DNA from: Tepidimonas sp. UBA997
Lineage (GTDB): Bacteria; Pseudomonadota; Gammaproteobacteria; Burkholderiales; Burkholderiaceae_C
Length of the DNA stretch: 27,553 bases
Reading direction: 5' to 3'
Assembly (NCBI GenBank): GCA_002291945.1
Contig: DBAZ01000053.1
Coordinates: 1 to 27,553 of the forward strand
Shown: in pieces, positions 1-7,144 of the stretch
Position numbering within the stretch: position 1 is the stretch's first letter
How the letters are laid out: each line of letters begins with the position of its first letter
Translations under genes and position numbers: made by a program
The notes under the pieces: model-generated
Databases searched by the model: none
What the model saw: the letters and a program-made list of their open reading frames with translations, nothing else
Told to the model about the DNA's origin: nothing

Positions 1-10
1 CCCTAGGCTG

Positions 11-88
11 CTGGTCAGGCCCGAATGATCAGGCCTTGGGCGGCCGACCAGAGGATCGAAAGCTTTTGATTATAAGCTGCTTCGATCC
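11..88. repeat. Two adjacent imperfect inverted repeats
   Basis: Two potential stem-loops lie back to back. The first pairs CTGGTCAGGCC (11-21) with GGCCGACCAG (42-51), with one bulged base. The second pairs GGATCGAAAGCTT (53-65) with AAGCT (74-78) plus TTCGATCC (81-88), with a two-base bulge. Neither is followed by a clear T run, so an intrinsic terminator is not the obvious reading. They lie just beyond the attC-like site, in a stretch where I see no gene (1-114). They could be part of a further cassette element or a repeat family; the function is unknown. Confidence 0.4.
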
Positions 89-114
89 GCCGAATCAATC
101 CGGACAACTTAACG

Positions 115-183
115 ACTTAACGTTTGAGGCAACCTGCCTCGCGTGGCTTTATGCGCGAGGTCCGGTTGACCGATGGGTTGGGT
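115..183 (-). other. attC: attC-like integron recombination site
   Basis: Read on the minus strand, the 69-bp segment starts with ACCCAAC (183-177, fitting RYYYAAC) and ends with GTTAAGT (121-115, fitting GTTRRRY). Between them an L''-like GGTCAACC pairs with an L'-like GGTTGCC, leaving one extra base on the L'' side, and an inner stem CCTCGCG/CGCGAGG closes a short loop. The part before the final core reads CCTCAAACGTTAAGT, which is very typical of attC ends. The site begins 22 bp after the hicA stop codon and has the same polarity, as in a gene cassette. The eight bases CGTTAAGT are duplicated in tandem (122-115 and 114-107). No integrase gene is visible. A plain inverted repeat or terminator is the alternative. 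Confidence 0.6.
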
Positions 184-205
184 GGCACGGGGAATGCCGA
201 TGAAG

Positions 206-418
206 CTATAAGTCTTCGGGAGTTATGCCGGTGTGCTTGGCAAGGTGCGCAAGCATTCGAGGGCCGATTTCCTCGCCATCGTGAAATGCGAAGACAACGT
301 CGGGCCAGCCTTCGCGGGAGAGTGTGCGGTGAGAACCAGACTGCCGCTTGAGTTTCCATCCGACGCCAAACAGCGCCGCAAGCAGCCGCTTGGCCTTGAT
401 GGACGGCGACTGACTCAT
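206..418 (-). CDS. hicA: HicA-family mRNA interferase toxin
   Basis: This 70-residue protein has the compact dsRBD-like HicA fold pattern. The motif GSHRTL (about residues 28-33) carries the histidine expected to be catalytic, preceded by the GWKLKRQ strand and followed by the VVFAFHDGEEI strand. HicA toxins bind and cleave mRNA in the cytoplasm and are neutralised by HicB. The ATG overlaps the hicB stop codon (ATGA), so the two are almost certainly translationally coupled. The order is antitoxin first and toxin second, the reverse of many hicAB loci but common. An attC-like site lies 22 bp downstream, which suggests carriage as an integron cassette. The family call is firm; toxin activity is inferred. 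Confidence 0.85.
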   Translation of the reverse strand: MSQSPSIKAKRLLAALFGVGWKLKRQSGSHRTLSREGWPDVVFAFHDGEEIGPRMLAHLAKHTGITPEDL

Positions 419-624
419 GCAGCAAGGGGAAGAGAGATATTGATTTCGACGGCACCCGATTCGCTGTTCTCAAGACGCTCAGCCATGGCACGGAGGGCGA
501 GTACTTCCGCCTTGGCCATAGCTTCTTCGGCGGTCTTGCCGTAGCACAGGACGCCGGGGAGCTGCGGAATCTCAGCGATCCAGCGGCCATCAACTTCTTG
601 CTCGCACTCAATGCTGAAGTTCAT
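415..624 (-). CDS. hicB: HicB-family antitoxin (short form)
   Basis: The protein has 69 residues. It shows the partial RNase H-like HicB fold, with the core DGRWIAEIPQLPGVLCYGKT followed by the helix AEEAMAKAEVLALRAMAERL. This short form ends soon after the helix and lacks the C-terminal HTH or ribbon-helix-helix domain of longer HicB proteins, so DNA binding and autoregulation by this protein alone are uncertain. It would bind and inhibit HicA. It overlaps hicA by four bases. A possible minus-strand -10 element (TAGAAT at 658-653) lies upstream, but no convincing -35 goes with it. The local composition is less GC-rich than the flanking core genes, consistent with acquisition. Confidence 0.85.
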   Translation of the reverse strand: MNFSIECEQEVDGRWIAEIPQLPGVLCYGKTAEEAMAKAEVLALRAMAERLENSESGAVEINISLPLAA

Positions 625-695
625 GATTGGTCTCCGGTAGGGAACGTGCGGAATTCTATCGCGCCATGGCTCGTGCTGCCCTGACAGGTGTCACT

Positions 696-812
696 GCCAT
701 TAGCATAGTAAGCGGGGTATCTAAACATTTTCCCAGATGTCACGCTGGGCAGTTGCAGAAGTAAAGCATCAAGCACGGACTTGTAGTGGGGATTGAAAAT
801 TGCCTTTGCCAT
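696..812 (-). pseudogene. Truncated TfoX/Sxy-like gene remnant
   Basis: From the ATG at 812, 39 codons read like the N-terminus of small TfoX/Sxy N-terminal-domain-type proteins: a start MAKAIFNPHYKSVLDALLL, then SVTSGKMFRYPAYYANG. After the NG at about 696 the resemblance stops. The frame stays open to 621 but with unrelated residues, and it runs into the hicB start. The family is normally about 100 or more residues, so only about a third remains. The simplest reading is truncation by insertion or recombination of the hicBA segment. The family assignment comes from remembered sequence character and is moderate. Confidence 0.45.
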
Positions 813-897
813 ACTTTTTGCCGAGTCGTGAGGGTTCAAGATGGGCACACACCAACCGCCCAAAATGCTCGATCAAGTGTGCGGCTCAAGCAATACA

Positions 898-1686
898 CTA
901 GTCACCAAGCGCAGTATGCGACAGCCGGGCCAAGGTGCGCTCGTCGATCGGCGTGAGCCTGCCCGCTGCGCGTGCCTGCTCGAGCCGGTCCGGGCGCCAG
1001 CGAGCCGACTGGGCCAGCCGCTGATCCCGCCGCCAGCGCTCGATCTGGGCATGATGGCCCGACAGCAGCACGTCCGGCACTGCCGCTACACCGCCAGGGC
1101 CCGACCAGACTTCGGGCCGGGTGTAATGCGGGCAATCCAGCAGGCCGTCGAGGGACGGGTTGAAGCTGTCTTGCTGGTGGCTGCCAGCATCGTTCAACAC
1201 GCCAGGCTGCAAACGGGCCACGGCATCGAGCAAGGCCATGGCCGCCAGTTCACCGCCCGACAACACGAAGTCACCCAGGCTGAACTGGAGATCGACGCAC
1301 TGGTCGATGAAACGCTGGTCGATGCCTTCGTAACGCCCGCACACCAGAATCGCACCCGACCCCTCGGCTTCCTGCGCCACGAGCGCATGGTCGATGCGTC
1401 GCCCCAGCGGTGAAAACAGCACCGTGGGGGCCTCGGGCGCGCCCTGCGCCTGGCGCTGCTCACGCACTGCCGCCCAGCAGCGGGCCAGCGGCTCGGCCAT
1501 CATCACCATGCCCGGCCCACCGCCAAAGGGGCGGTCATCGACGCGGCGGTAATGGCCTTGCGCGAAGTCGCGCAACGGCCACAGGCGCACATCCACCAGA
1601 CCCGTCGCAAAAGCACGACGATTGATGCCGTGCTGCAACAACGGCAAGAACAGTTCCGGAAAGAGCGTGATGACGTCGTAACGCAT
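898..1686 (-). CDS. trmD: tRNA (guanine-37-N1)-methyltransferase TrmD
   Basis: TrmD methylates N1 of G37, next to the anticodon, using S-adenosylmethionine, and so prevents +1 frameshifting. The 262-residue length is normal for the family. The N-terminus MRYDVITLFPELF and the segment DDRPFGGGPGM (about residues 50-60) are characteristic. The SAM-binding trefoil-knot segments are visible as VCGRYEGIDQRF (about 115-126) and SLGDFVLSGGE (136-146). The gene lies 15 bp after rimM in the conserved rpsP-rimM-trmD order. The usual next gene, rplS, does not follow; the hicBA patch lies there instead. Confidence 0.97.
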   Translation of the reverse strand: MRYDVITLFPELFLPLLQHGINRRAFATGLVDVRLWPLRDFAQGHYRRVDDRPFGGGPGMVMMAEPLARCWAAVREQRQAQGAPEAPTVLFSPLGRRIDHALVAQEAEGSGAILVCGRYEGIDQRFIDQCVDLQFSLGDFVLSGGELAAMALLDAVARLQPGVLNDAGSHQQDSFNPSLDGLLDCPHYTRPEVWSGPGGVAAVPDVLLSGHHAQIERWRRDQRLAQSARWRPDRLEQARAAGRLTPIDERTLARLSHTALGD

Positions 1687-1701
1687 GCCGGGCGATGGCG
1701 C

Positions 1702-2286
1702 TCAGTAGTCCGGCTGCCAGTCCACCCGGATGCAACGCTGGGCTTGGTCCACCTCATCCACGTAGGCCGCGACAAAGGGAATCATGCGCTCGAGGGTTTT
1801 GCCTTCGGCTTCGTAGGCGATGCACAGCACCGCATGCGGGCCGGTGGGCAGCAGGTCGCGCACCACACCCAGCGGCACCCCCTCGCGGTTGAGCACGGCC
1901 ATGCCGATCAGGTCCACCCAGTAGTATTCGTCGGGGTCGGTGTGGGCGGGGAAGTCGGCGCGCGAGATGTAGATGCGGGCACTTTGGAGTGCTTCGGCGG
2001 CGCTGCGGTCGGCCACCTCGTTGAACTGGGCGACCAGACCGTCGCCGTGGGATTTGATCTCGGCCACGGTGATGGACACCGTGCCTGAAAAAGCCTCGAA
2101 ACCGCGCCCATAACGGCCTTCGGGCGGTGCCAGATACCACTGGCGTGTATGCAACAGGCTGGCCGGGTCTGCGCTGTGCGGGTGCAGCCGCACCCAACCC
2201 TTGATGCCCCAGGCCTCCTGAATCCGGCCCACCTCCACGGCATCGGCCGGCAGGCTAGCAGGGTTCAGGCCAGGCACCGGGGCCAT
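1702..2286 (-). CDS. rimM: Ribosome maturation factor RimM
   Basis: RimM assists late assembly of the 30S subunit head and binds S19. The 194-residue protein has the N-terminal RimM domain, opening with VEVGRIQEAWGIKGWVRLHP (about residues 17-36), and a C-terminal PRC-barrel domain containing EYYWVDLIGMAVLNREG, PTGPHAVLCI and IPFVAAYVDEVD. The gene is 16 bp downstream of rpsP and 15 bp upstream of trmD on the same strand, so co-transcription is very likely. The first ATG (2286) fits the family N-terminus, although a few extra residues precede the conserved block. Confidence 0.95.
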   Translation of the reverse strand: MAPVPGLNPASLPADAVEVGRIQEAWGIKGWVRLHPHSADPASLLHTRQWYLAPPEGRYGRGFEAFSGTVSITVAEIKSHGDGLVAQFNEVADRSAAEALQSARIYISRADFPAHTDPDEYYWVDLIGMAVLNREGVPLGVVRDLLPTGPHAVLCIAYEAEGKTLERMIPFVAAYVDEVDQAQRCIRVDWQPDY

Positions 2287-2302
2287 AGGCGGGCGAGCAG
2301 GC

Positions 2303-2563
2303 TCAGGCCGTTGCAGGGGCTGCCTTGGCCGCCTGCTTGATCAGGCGAGCCACGGTATCGGACGGGGCGGCACCCACGCCCACCCAGTACGTGAGGCGGT
2401 CTTGCGCGATGCGCAGGGGCTCTTCACCGCCCTTGGCCAGGGGGTTGTAGAAGCCGATGCGCTCGATGAAGCGGCCATCACGACGAGCGCTTTTGTTAGC
2501 GACGACGATGTTGTAGAACGGACGCGCTTTTGCGCCGCTGCGGGAAAGTCGGATCACGACCAT
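2303..2563 (-). CDS. rpsP: 30S ribosomal protein S16
   Basis: This 86-residue protein is a typical bS16. It begins MVVIRLSRSGAKARPFYNIV, continues with ANKSARRDGRFIERIGFYNP and contains the RLTYWVGVGAAPSDTVARL region near the C-terminus. S16 binds 16S rRNA early in 30S assembly. It is the first gene of the rpsP-rimM-trmD operon. A probable -10 element lies about 86 bp upstream of the start codon. Confidence 0.97.
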   Translation of the reverse strand: MVVIRLSRSGAKARPFYNIVVANKSARRDGRFIERIGFYNPLAKGGEEPLRIAQDRLTYWVGVGAAPSDTVARLIKQAAKAAPATA

Positions 2564-2648
2564 GGTTTATCCTTCGGGTGGTAGGGTATTTCGCAACGCC
2601 TGAGACACACGACTGACCACCCGGCCAGCGAAACGTTGCAAACTGCGC

Positions 2649-2654
2649 ATTGTA
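2649..2654 (-). promoter_or_regulatory. Candidate -10 element for rpsP operon
   Basis: The minus strand reads GGGCTACAATGCG here, giving TACAAT as a good -10. No strong -35 is found at 17 bp; TTGCTG lies at 13 bp and AAGTTG at 16 bp. The position fits an rpsP-rimM-trmD promoter with a leader of about 80 bases. Confidence 0.35.
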
Positions 2655-2681
2655 GCCCAAAGCCGTCCAGCAACTTTTTCC

Positions 2682-3230
2682 ATGCTCCTCATTCGCCCCA
2701 GCGCTGCGAGCGACCTTGCAGCCATCACGCTGATCTATCGCCACCATGTGCTGCACGGCACAGCCACCTTCGAGACCGAACCCCCGACTGAAGCCGACAT
2801 GGCGAGCCGACGCACGGACGTGCTCATCAAGCAGCTTCCGTGGCTCGTCGCAGAAGTCAACGGGCAGGTGCAGGGCTACGCCTACGCCACCTGGTTTCGC
2901 CCCCGGGCCGCGTTCCGTTATTGCGTCGAGGATTCCATTTACCTCGCGCCCGAAGCAAGCGGGCAGGGTCTGGGCCGCGCCCTGCTCACTGAACTGATGG
3001 CGCAATGCGAAAGAGCCGGCATGCGCAAGATGGTGGCCGTGATCGGAGACAGCGAGAACGCCGCCTCCATCGGCCTGCACCGGGCATTGGGCTTTCATCA
3101 CCTGGGCACCATGGACGCCTGCGGCTGGAAACTCGGACGTTGGCTGGCCATTGTTCTGATGGAAAAAACGCTGGGGGTCGGCGACCGTCAGCCGCCCGCC
3201 CGAAGCACCGTGCCCGCGAAAATTGTCTGA
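2682..3230 (+). CDS. GNAT N-acetyltransferase, Pat/MnaT-like
   Basis: The 182-residue protein matches the phosphinothricin/methionine-sulfoximine acetyltransferase branch of the GNAT superfamily (PAT, MnaT/YncA). It opens with LLIRPSAASDLAAITLIYRH and contains GTATFETEPPT, both typical of that branch. Acetyl-CoA binding motif A is visible as GQGLGRALL (about residues 94-102). The segment GDSENAASIGLHRALGF is the usual C-terminal GNAT block, and CGWKLGRWL follows. Members acetylate small amine substrates such as methionine sulfoximine in the cytoplasm; the true substrate cannot be told from sequence. It is divergent from rpsP and 22 bp upstream of the TM2-like gene. Confidence 0.85.
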   Translation: MLLIRPSAASDLAAITLIYRHHVLHGTATFETEPPTEADMASRRTDVLIKQLPWLVAEVNGQVQGYAYATWFRPRAAFRYCVEDSIYLAPEASGQGLGRALLTELMAQCERAGMRKMVAVIGDSENAASIGLHRALGFHHLGTMDACGWKLGRWLAIVLMEKTLGVGDRQPPARSTVPAKIV

Positions 3231-3252
3231 CATTCCTCACACCGAACCCACC

Positions 3253-3735
3253 ATGACCCCATCGACACGCGCGGCCTCTCCAGGCCGCCTCAAAAACAAG
3301 ACCCTGGCCGCCTGGATGGCACTCATCGGGGGTTGCTTTGGCTGGCATCGTCTGTACCTGCACGGCTGGAGCGACAAGTGGGCCTTGGCGCATGCCATAC
3401 CGACCGTCCTGGGCTTCTGGGGGGTGGATCGAGTGCTGGCTTACGGACAGGATGACAAACTGTCCTGGCTGCTCCTGCCGTTGCTCGGCTTCAGCATCGC
3501 CGCCGCTTGCCTGACCGGCATCCTCTATGCGCTACAAACCCCCGAAGCATGGAATCGCACCTACAACCCAGGGGCAGATCCCGAAGCCTCAGCCGGTCAA
3601 ACCCGCTGGTTGACGATCATTGCGCTCGTCTTGGCGCTGATGGTGGGAAGCATGGCTTTCATGGCGGGCATTGCCTTCAGCTTCCAGCGGTTCTTCGAAT
3701 ATCAAGTAGCGCTGGGCTTGCAAATGAGCCAGTGA
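3253..3735 (+). CDS. TM2-like integral membrane protein
   Basis: A 160-residue membrane protein. Near the N-terminus, KNKTLAAWMALIGGCFGWHR resembles the start of TM2-domain proteins (a charged KNK followed by a glycine-rich hydrophobic helix and a HRLYLHG turn). Further hydrophobic segments follow (LSWLLLPLLGFSIAAACL, then WLTIIALVLALMVGSMAFMA), so about four membrane spans are likely. I chose the ATG at 3253; an upstream TTG at 3223 would add ten residues and overlap the acetyltransferase. No enzymatic motif is visible and the function is unknown. It converges with the AEC transporter gene, whose stop lies 10 bp away. Confidence 0.7.
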   Translation: MTPSTRAASPGRLKNKTLAAWMALIGGCFGWHRLYLHGWSDKWALAHAIPTVLGFWGVDRVLAYGQDDKLSWLLLPLLGFSIAAACLTGILYALQTPEAWNRTYNPGADPEASAGQTRWLTIIALVLALMVGSMAFMAGIAFSFQRFFEYQVALGLQMSQ

Positions 3736-3745
3736 GCCGCGGGCC

Positions 3746-4708
3746 TCAGAGAGGCACCAGCCAGGACATCACCAGCATCACGGCCGTCAGGGTGAACAAG
3801 GCCAAGGCGGTAGAGATGCCCATGGCCGCCGTGGTGAGGTCCTGCACCACCTGGTAGCGCTGGGCAAACAGAAACACATTCGCGCCGATGGGCAGCGCAG
3901 CAGCCACGACCATCACCACCCAAGGCAGGCCGGTGATGCCGAAGGCCCAGGCACTGACACCGACGAGCAGCGGCAGCAGCAGGTTCTTGCTGGCCGCCAA
4001 CCACAGCGACATGCGCCAATGCCCCGACATGGGCGTGGCCGCCAGACTCACCCCCACCAGCACCAGCGCCAGCGGGCCAAAGGCACTGCCGAGCAGTTGC
4101 AAGGGCGTGTCCACCACCCCAGGCAAAGTCAGCCCGGTCTGGGCGAACAGCAAACCGCACACGATCGGCAAGGGAATCGGGTGGATGATGGCCCCCTTGA
4201 CGGCCGACCAGGCCGTCTGCCAGAGGCGGGGGGCCTGCCTGCCCTGCTGACGGGCTTCGCGGGCGGCGGCCAGTTCCAGAATGATCGCCCCCGAGGTGAG
4301 CAAGATGAGCGCATGCACCGACACCAGGGTCAGCAACGTCACCAGTCCCTGCTGGCCATAAGCCAAACCCACCAGCGTGATGCCGATCATCACCATGTTG
4401 CTGAAGGTGCCCCCTAGGGCCAGCACCACGCTGCGGCAATTGAAGCCGCGCCAGACGATGCTCAAAGCCATCAGCAGGCCGGCTGCGGTGAAGTAGGCGA
4501 CGATCGGTCGCAAGTCCAACTCGTCGAGCCGCACATGGCTCATGGTGCGAAACAGCAGCGCCGGGATTAGCAGCAGAAAAACGAGGTTCGAGAGGTCTTT
4601 CACCGCATCCCCCCGTATCCAGCGCCACCGGCCAGCCAGAAAACCGGCACCGATCAGCAGAAAAACAGGGGTCAGCGAGATGAATACAGGATGGTTGGCA
4701 ACATTCAC
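3746..4708 (-). CDS. AEC-family (auxin efflux carrier) transporter
   Basis: This 320-residue, very hydrophobic protein has the layout of the AEC/membrane-transport-protein family: about ten transmembrane helices in two bundles. Recognisable parts are VFLLIGAGFLAGRWRWIRGD near the N-terminus, LSNLVFLLLIPALLFRTMS, and the C-terminal block AAALPIGANVFLFAQRYQV. Family members export or import small carboxylates or other organic acids across the inner membrane; the substrate here is unknown. I chose the GTG at 4708 because it gives the family's usual length and N-terminus. The longer open frame reaching 4924 would overlap msrA and adds non-hydrophobic sequence. It lies 43 bp downstream of msrA and may be co-transcribed with it. 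Confidence 0.85.
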   Translation of the reverse strand: MNVANHPVFISLTPVFLLIGAGFLAGRWRWIRGDAVKDLSNLVFLLLIPALLFRTMSHVRLDELDLRPIVAYFTAAGLLMALSIVWRGFNCRSVVLALGGTFSNMVMIGITLVGLAYGQQGLVTLLTLVSVHALILLTSGAIILELAAAREARQQGRQAPRLWQTAWSAVKGAIIHPIPLPIVCGLLFAQTGLTLPGVVDTPLQLLGSAFGPLALVLVGVSLAATPMSGHWRMSLWLAASKNLLLPLLVGVSAWAFGITGLPWVVMVVAAALPIGANVFLFAQRYQVVQDLTTAAMGISTALALFTLTAVMLVMSWLVPL

Positions 4709-4751
4709 CTGGCCAGTGTAGCGAGCTTGGCGGCGCGGTGTCGTGAGCCAC

Positions 4752-5291
4752 TCATGAGACCCATTGGGCAAATACCCGCCGCAGCTTGTGCACCTTGGGT
4801 GCGGCCACAGCCATGCAGTAGCCGTGGAAAGGGTGGCGAGCAAAGAATCCCTGGTGATCATCCTCGGCACGATGGTAGTTGCGCAACGGCTCCACCTCGG
4901 TGACGATGGGTGCGCCAAACACACCCTCGGTCGTCAGTTCTTCGATCAGTTCGTGGGCCGTAAGAGCTTGCGCTTCGTCAGTCCAGTAGATACCGCTGCG
5001 GTACTGGGTGCCGACATCAGCGCCCTGGCGGTTGAGCGTGGTGGGGTCGTGGGTGGCAAAAAAGATCTGCAGCAGGTCGCGCAGGCCGATCACCCGGGGG
5101 TCGTACACCACACGGATGACTTCTGCGTGCCCCGTGGTGCCGGTGCAGACGTCTTCATAGGTGGGCGACGGGGCCTCGCCATTGCTGTACCCGGACTCGA
5201 CCGTCAGCACGCCGCGCACTGGGCCGAACACTGCTTCCGTGCACCAGAAGCAACCACCTGCAAGAACGATCACAGAGTCCTCATAACTCAT
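4752..5291 (-). CDS. msrA: Peptide-methionine (S)-S-oxide reductase MsrA
   Basis: MsrA reduces the S epimer of methionine sulfoxide in oxidised proteins or as the free amino acid, usually recycled by thioredoxin. The hallmark GGCFWCTEAVF lies at residues 12-22, with Cys14 as the catalytic cysteine. YSNGEAPSPTYEDVCTGTTG and HAEVIRVVYDP follow, and FFATHDPTTLNRQGADVGTQ is the conserved central block. The 179-residue length is normal for a single-domain MsrA, and no MsrB domain is fused. It is probably cytoplasmic, since no signal peptide is visible. Confidence 0.96.
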   Translation of the reverse strand: MSYEDSVIVLAGGCFWCTEAVFGPVRGVLTVESGYSNGEAPSPTYEDVCTGTTGHAEVIRVVYDPRVIGLRDLLQIFFATHDPTTLNRQGADVGTQYRSGIYWTDEAQALTAHELIEELTTEGVFGAPIVTEVEPLRNYHRAEDDHQGFFARHPFHGYCMAVAAPKVHKLRRVFAQWVS

Positions 5292-5524
5292 TGATTTTCC
5301 TTTTCTTTTTTCAGTACTGCTTCTTGTGGAGCCACCAAAAACGGCCTAGACTTGGGAAAACTTCACCAAACTTTCACCCATCAAACCCATGCTCACGCTG
5401 CGGCAACACAACCCAGGCACCTGGCACTTGCAGCCCGCAGGACAGTCTAAAACCAGATGAGTACCCTTGGGGACTGTGGTGCACATGTCTGCAGATGCTT
5501 AGGGATCCGGTGGGATGATGGCCC

Positions 5525-5731
5525 ATGGCGACCACCACCGCGATCCGTGACGTACATGCCATGGGCGGCACCCCGATCTGCCCTTACTGCCCGACCCGCC
5601 AACCCGCGGTAGCCTGCTGGTGGCCCGCGTTCCCAGGGCAACAAACCATGTCGGGTCTGATGGCAAGGGCTGATAGTGCGCTGATGCGCCCTTGGGACAC
5701 AACACCCCTGGGACATCGGCCAAGCCTTTAA
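5525..5731 (+). pseudogene. selD: Probable selD (selenophosphate synthase) relic
   Basis: Within a gene-poor 500-bp stretch (5292-5791), the codons from 5525 read MATTTAIRDVHAMGGTPI. This closely resembles the SelD segment IAATNAISDVYAMGGTPI, which is part of its ATP-binding core. The frame is closed just upstream by TGA at 5516. Further on in the same frame, ADSALM and TTPLGH weakly recall the later SelD segment GDALILTKPLGTG. A complete SelD is about 350 residues, so this is at best a small decayed piece. The longer alignment is remembered, not computed. A chance match in a GC-rich region is possible but unlikely for the first segment. Confidence 0.4.
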
Positions 5732-5791
5732 AATGCGAAGTTTTCCACTGCTCCACAGCCCCTGGATCGACACCAGTCACGCTGCCCTGCC

Positions 5792-7144
5792 ATGCGCAAA
5801 AAAGTCTTCATCAAAACCTTTGGCTGCCAGATGAACGAGTACGACTCGGACAAAATGGCCGACCTGCTGGGTGCCGCCCAAGGCTACGAACCGACCCAGA
5901 ACGTGGACGAAGCCGACCTGATCCTGTTCAACACCTGTTCGGTACGCGAAAAGGCGCAGGAAAAGGTGTTCAGCGACTTGGGCCGCGTCAAGCACCTGAA
6001 GAAAAAAGGCGTGCTCATCGGGGTGGGTGGCTGCGTGGCCAGCCAGGAAGGCGAAGAAATCATCAAGCGTGCGCCGTTCGTGGATGTGGTGTTTGGCCCG
6101 CAAACCCTGCACCGCCTACCCCAGTTGCTGGAGGAACGCGAACGGCTGGCCCGCCCGCAGGTGGATATCCGCTTCCCCGAAATCGAGAAATTCGACCACC
6201 TGCCCCCGGCCAAGGTGGAGGGAGCCAGCGCCTTCGTCAGCATCATGGAAGGCTGCAGCAAGTACTGTAGCTATTGTGTGGTGCCCTACACCCGGGGCGA
6301 GGAATTCAGCCGCCCCTTCGAGGACGTGCTGGTGGAGGTGGCCGGACTGGCCGACCAGGGTGTGAAGGAAGTCACGCTGCTGGGGCAGAACGTGAACGCC
6401 TACCGCGGGCCGATGGGTGAGTCGGGCGAAATCGCCGACTTCGCGCTGCTGCTGGAATATGTGGCCGACATGGCGGGCATCGAACGCATCCGCTACACCA
6501 CCAGCCACCCCAACGAATTCACACCCCGGCTGATCGAGGCCTATGCCCGCATCCCCAAGCTGGTGGGCCACCTGCACCTGCCGGTGCAGCACGGCAGCGA
6601 CAAAATCCTCATGGCCATGAAACGCGGCTACACCGCGATGGAATACAAAAGCACCATCCGCAAGCTGCGTGCCATCCGGCCCGACTTGTCGCTCAGCAGC
6701 GACTTCATTGTCGGCTTCCCCGGCGAAACCGAAGACGACTTCCAGAAGATGATGAAACTCATCACCGACGTGGGCTACGACAGTTCGTTCAGCTTTATCT
6801 TCAGCCCGCGCCCCGGCACGCCGGCCGCCAACCTGGCCGACGACACCCCGCACGAGGTCAAGCTCAAGCGCCTGCAGCACCTGCAGGCCACCATCGAGGA
6901 AAATGTGCAGCGCATCAGCGCCAGCCGCGTGGGCACCGTGCAGCGCATCCTGGTGACTGGACCGTCGAAGAAAAACCCGCAGGAACTCATGGGTCGCACC
7001 GAATGCAACCGCATCGTCAACTTCGATGCTGGCCCCAACGCCAGCCGGCTGGTGGGCCAGATGCTGGACGTGACCATCACCCAGGCGCTACCGCACTCGC
7101 TGCGCGGTGACGTGGTGGTCAGCGAGCGCGTGACGCTGGCCTGA
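5792..7144 (+). CDS. miaB: tRNA i6A37 methylthiotransferase MiaB
   Basis: MiaB is a radical-SAM enzyme that converts i6A37 to ms2i6A37 in tRNAs reading U-starting codons. The 450-residue protein has an N-terminal MTTase domain with the auxiliary-cluster cysteines Cys12 (FGCQMNEYDS), Cys49 (FNTCSVREKA) and Cys81 (GGCVASQ). The radical-SAM cluster motif CSKYCSYC has Cys155, Cys159 and Cys162, followed by VVPYTRGEEFSRP. The C-terminus carries a TRAM domain from about residue 380 (VTGPSKKNPQELMGRTECN). The start ATGCGCAAAAAAG fits the family. Its 3' end overlaps the convergent sensor-kinase gene by 26 bp. Confidence 0.97.
   Translation: MRKKVFIKTFGCQMNEYDSDKMADLLGAAQGYEPTQNVDEADLILFNTCSVREKAQEKVFSDLGRVKHLKKKGVLIGVGGCVASQEGEEIIKRAPFVDVVFGPQTLHRLPQLLEERERLARPQVDIRFPEIEKFDHLPPAKVEGASAFVSIMEGCSKYCSYCVVPYTRGEEFSRPFEDVLVEVAGLADQGVKEVTLLGQNVNAYRGPMGESGEIADFALLLEYVADMAGIERIRYTTSHPNEFTPRLIEAYARIPKLVGHLHLPVQHGSDKILMAMKRGYTAMEYKSTIRKLRAIRPDLSLSSDFIVGFPGETEDDFQKMMKLITDVGYDSSFSFIFSPRPGTPAANLADDTPHEVKLKRLQHLQATIEENVQRISASRVGTVQRILVTGPSKKNPQELMGRTECNRIVNFDAGPNASRLVGQMLDVTITQALPHSLRGDVVVSERVTLA

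Noticed and set aside
117..611. 164-codon minus-strand open frame over hicBA
   Set aside because: Out of frame with the convincing hicA and hicB genes and composed of low-complexity residues.
3702..4751. 349-codon minus-strand frame alongside the AEC transporter
   Set aside because: Alternate frame of a clear membrane transporter; product is Gly/His/Arg-rich without motifs.
5521..5566. 9-bp inverted repeat GCCCATGGC / GCCATGGGC upstream of miaB
   Set aside because: It coincides with the selD-like relic, has a 28-base loop and no T run; it is more likely residual coding sequence than a terminator or operator.
5447..5780. Overlapping minus-strand frames of about 93-108 codons before miaB
   Set aside because: No family character, and they compete with each other and with the selD-like relic on the other strand.
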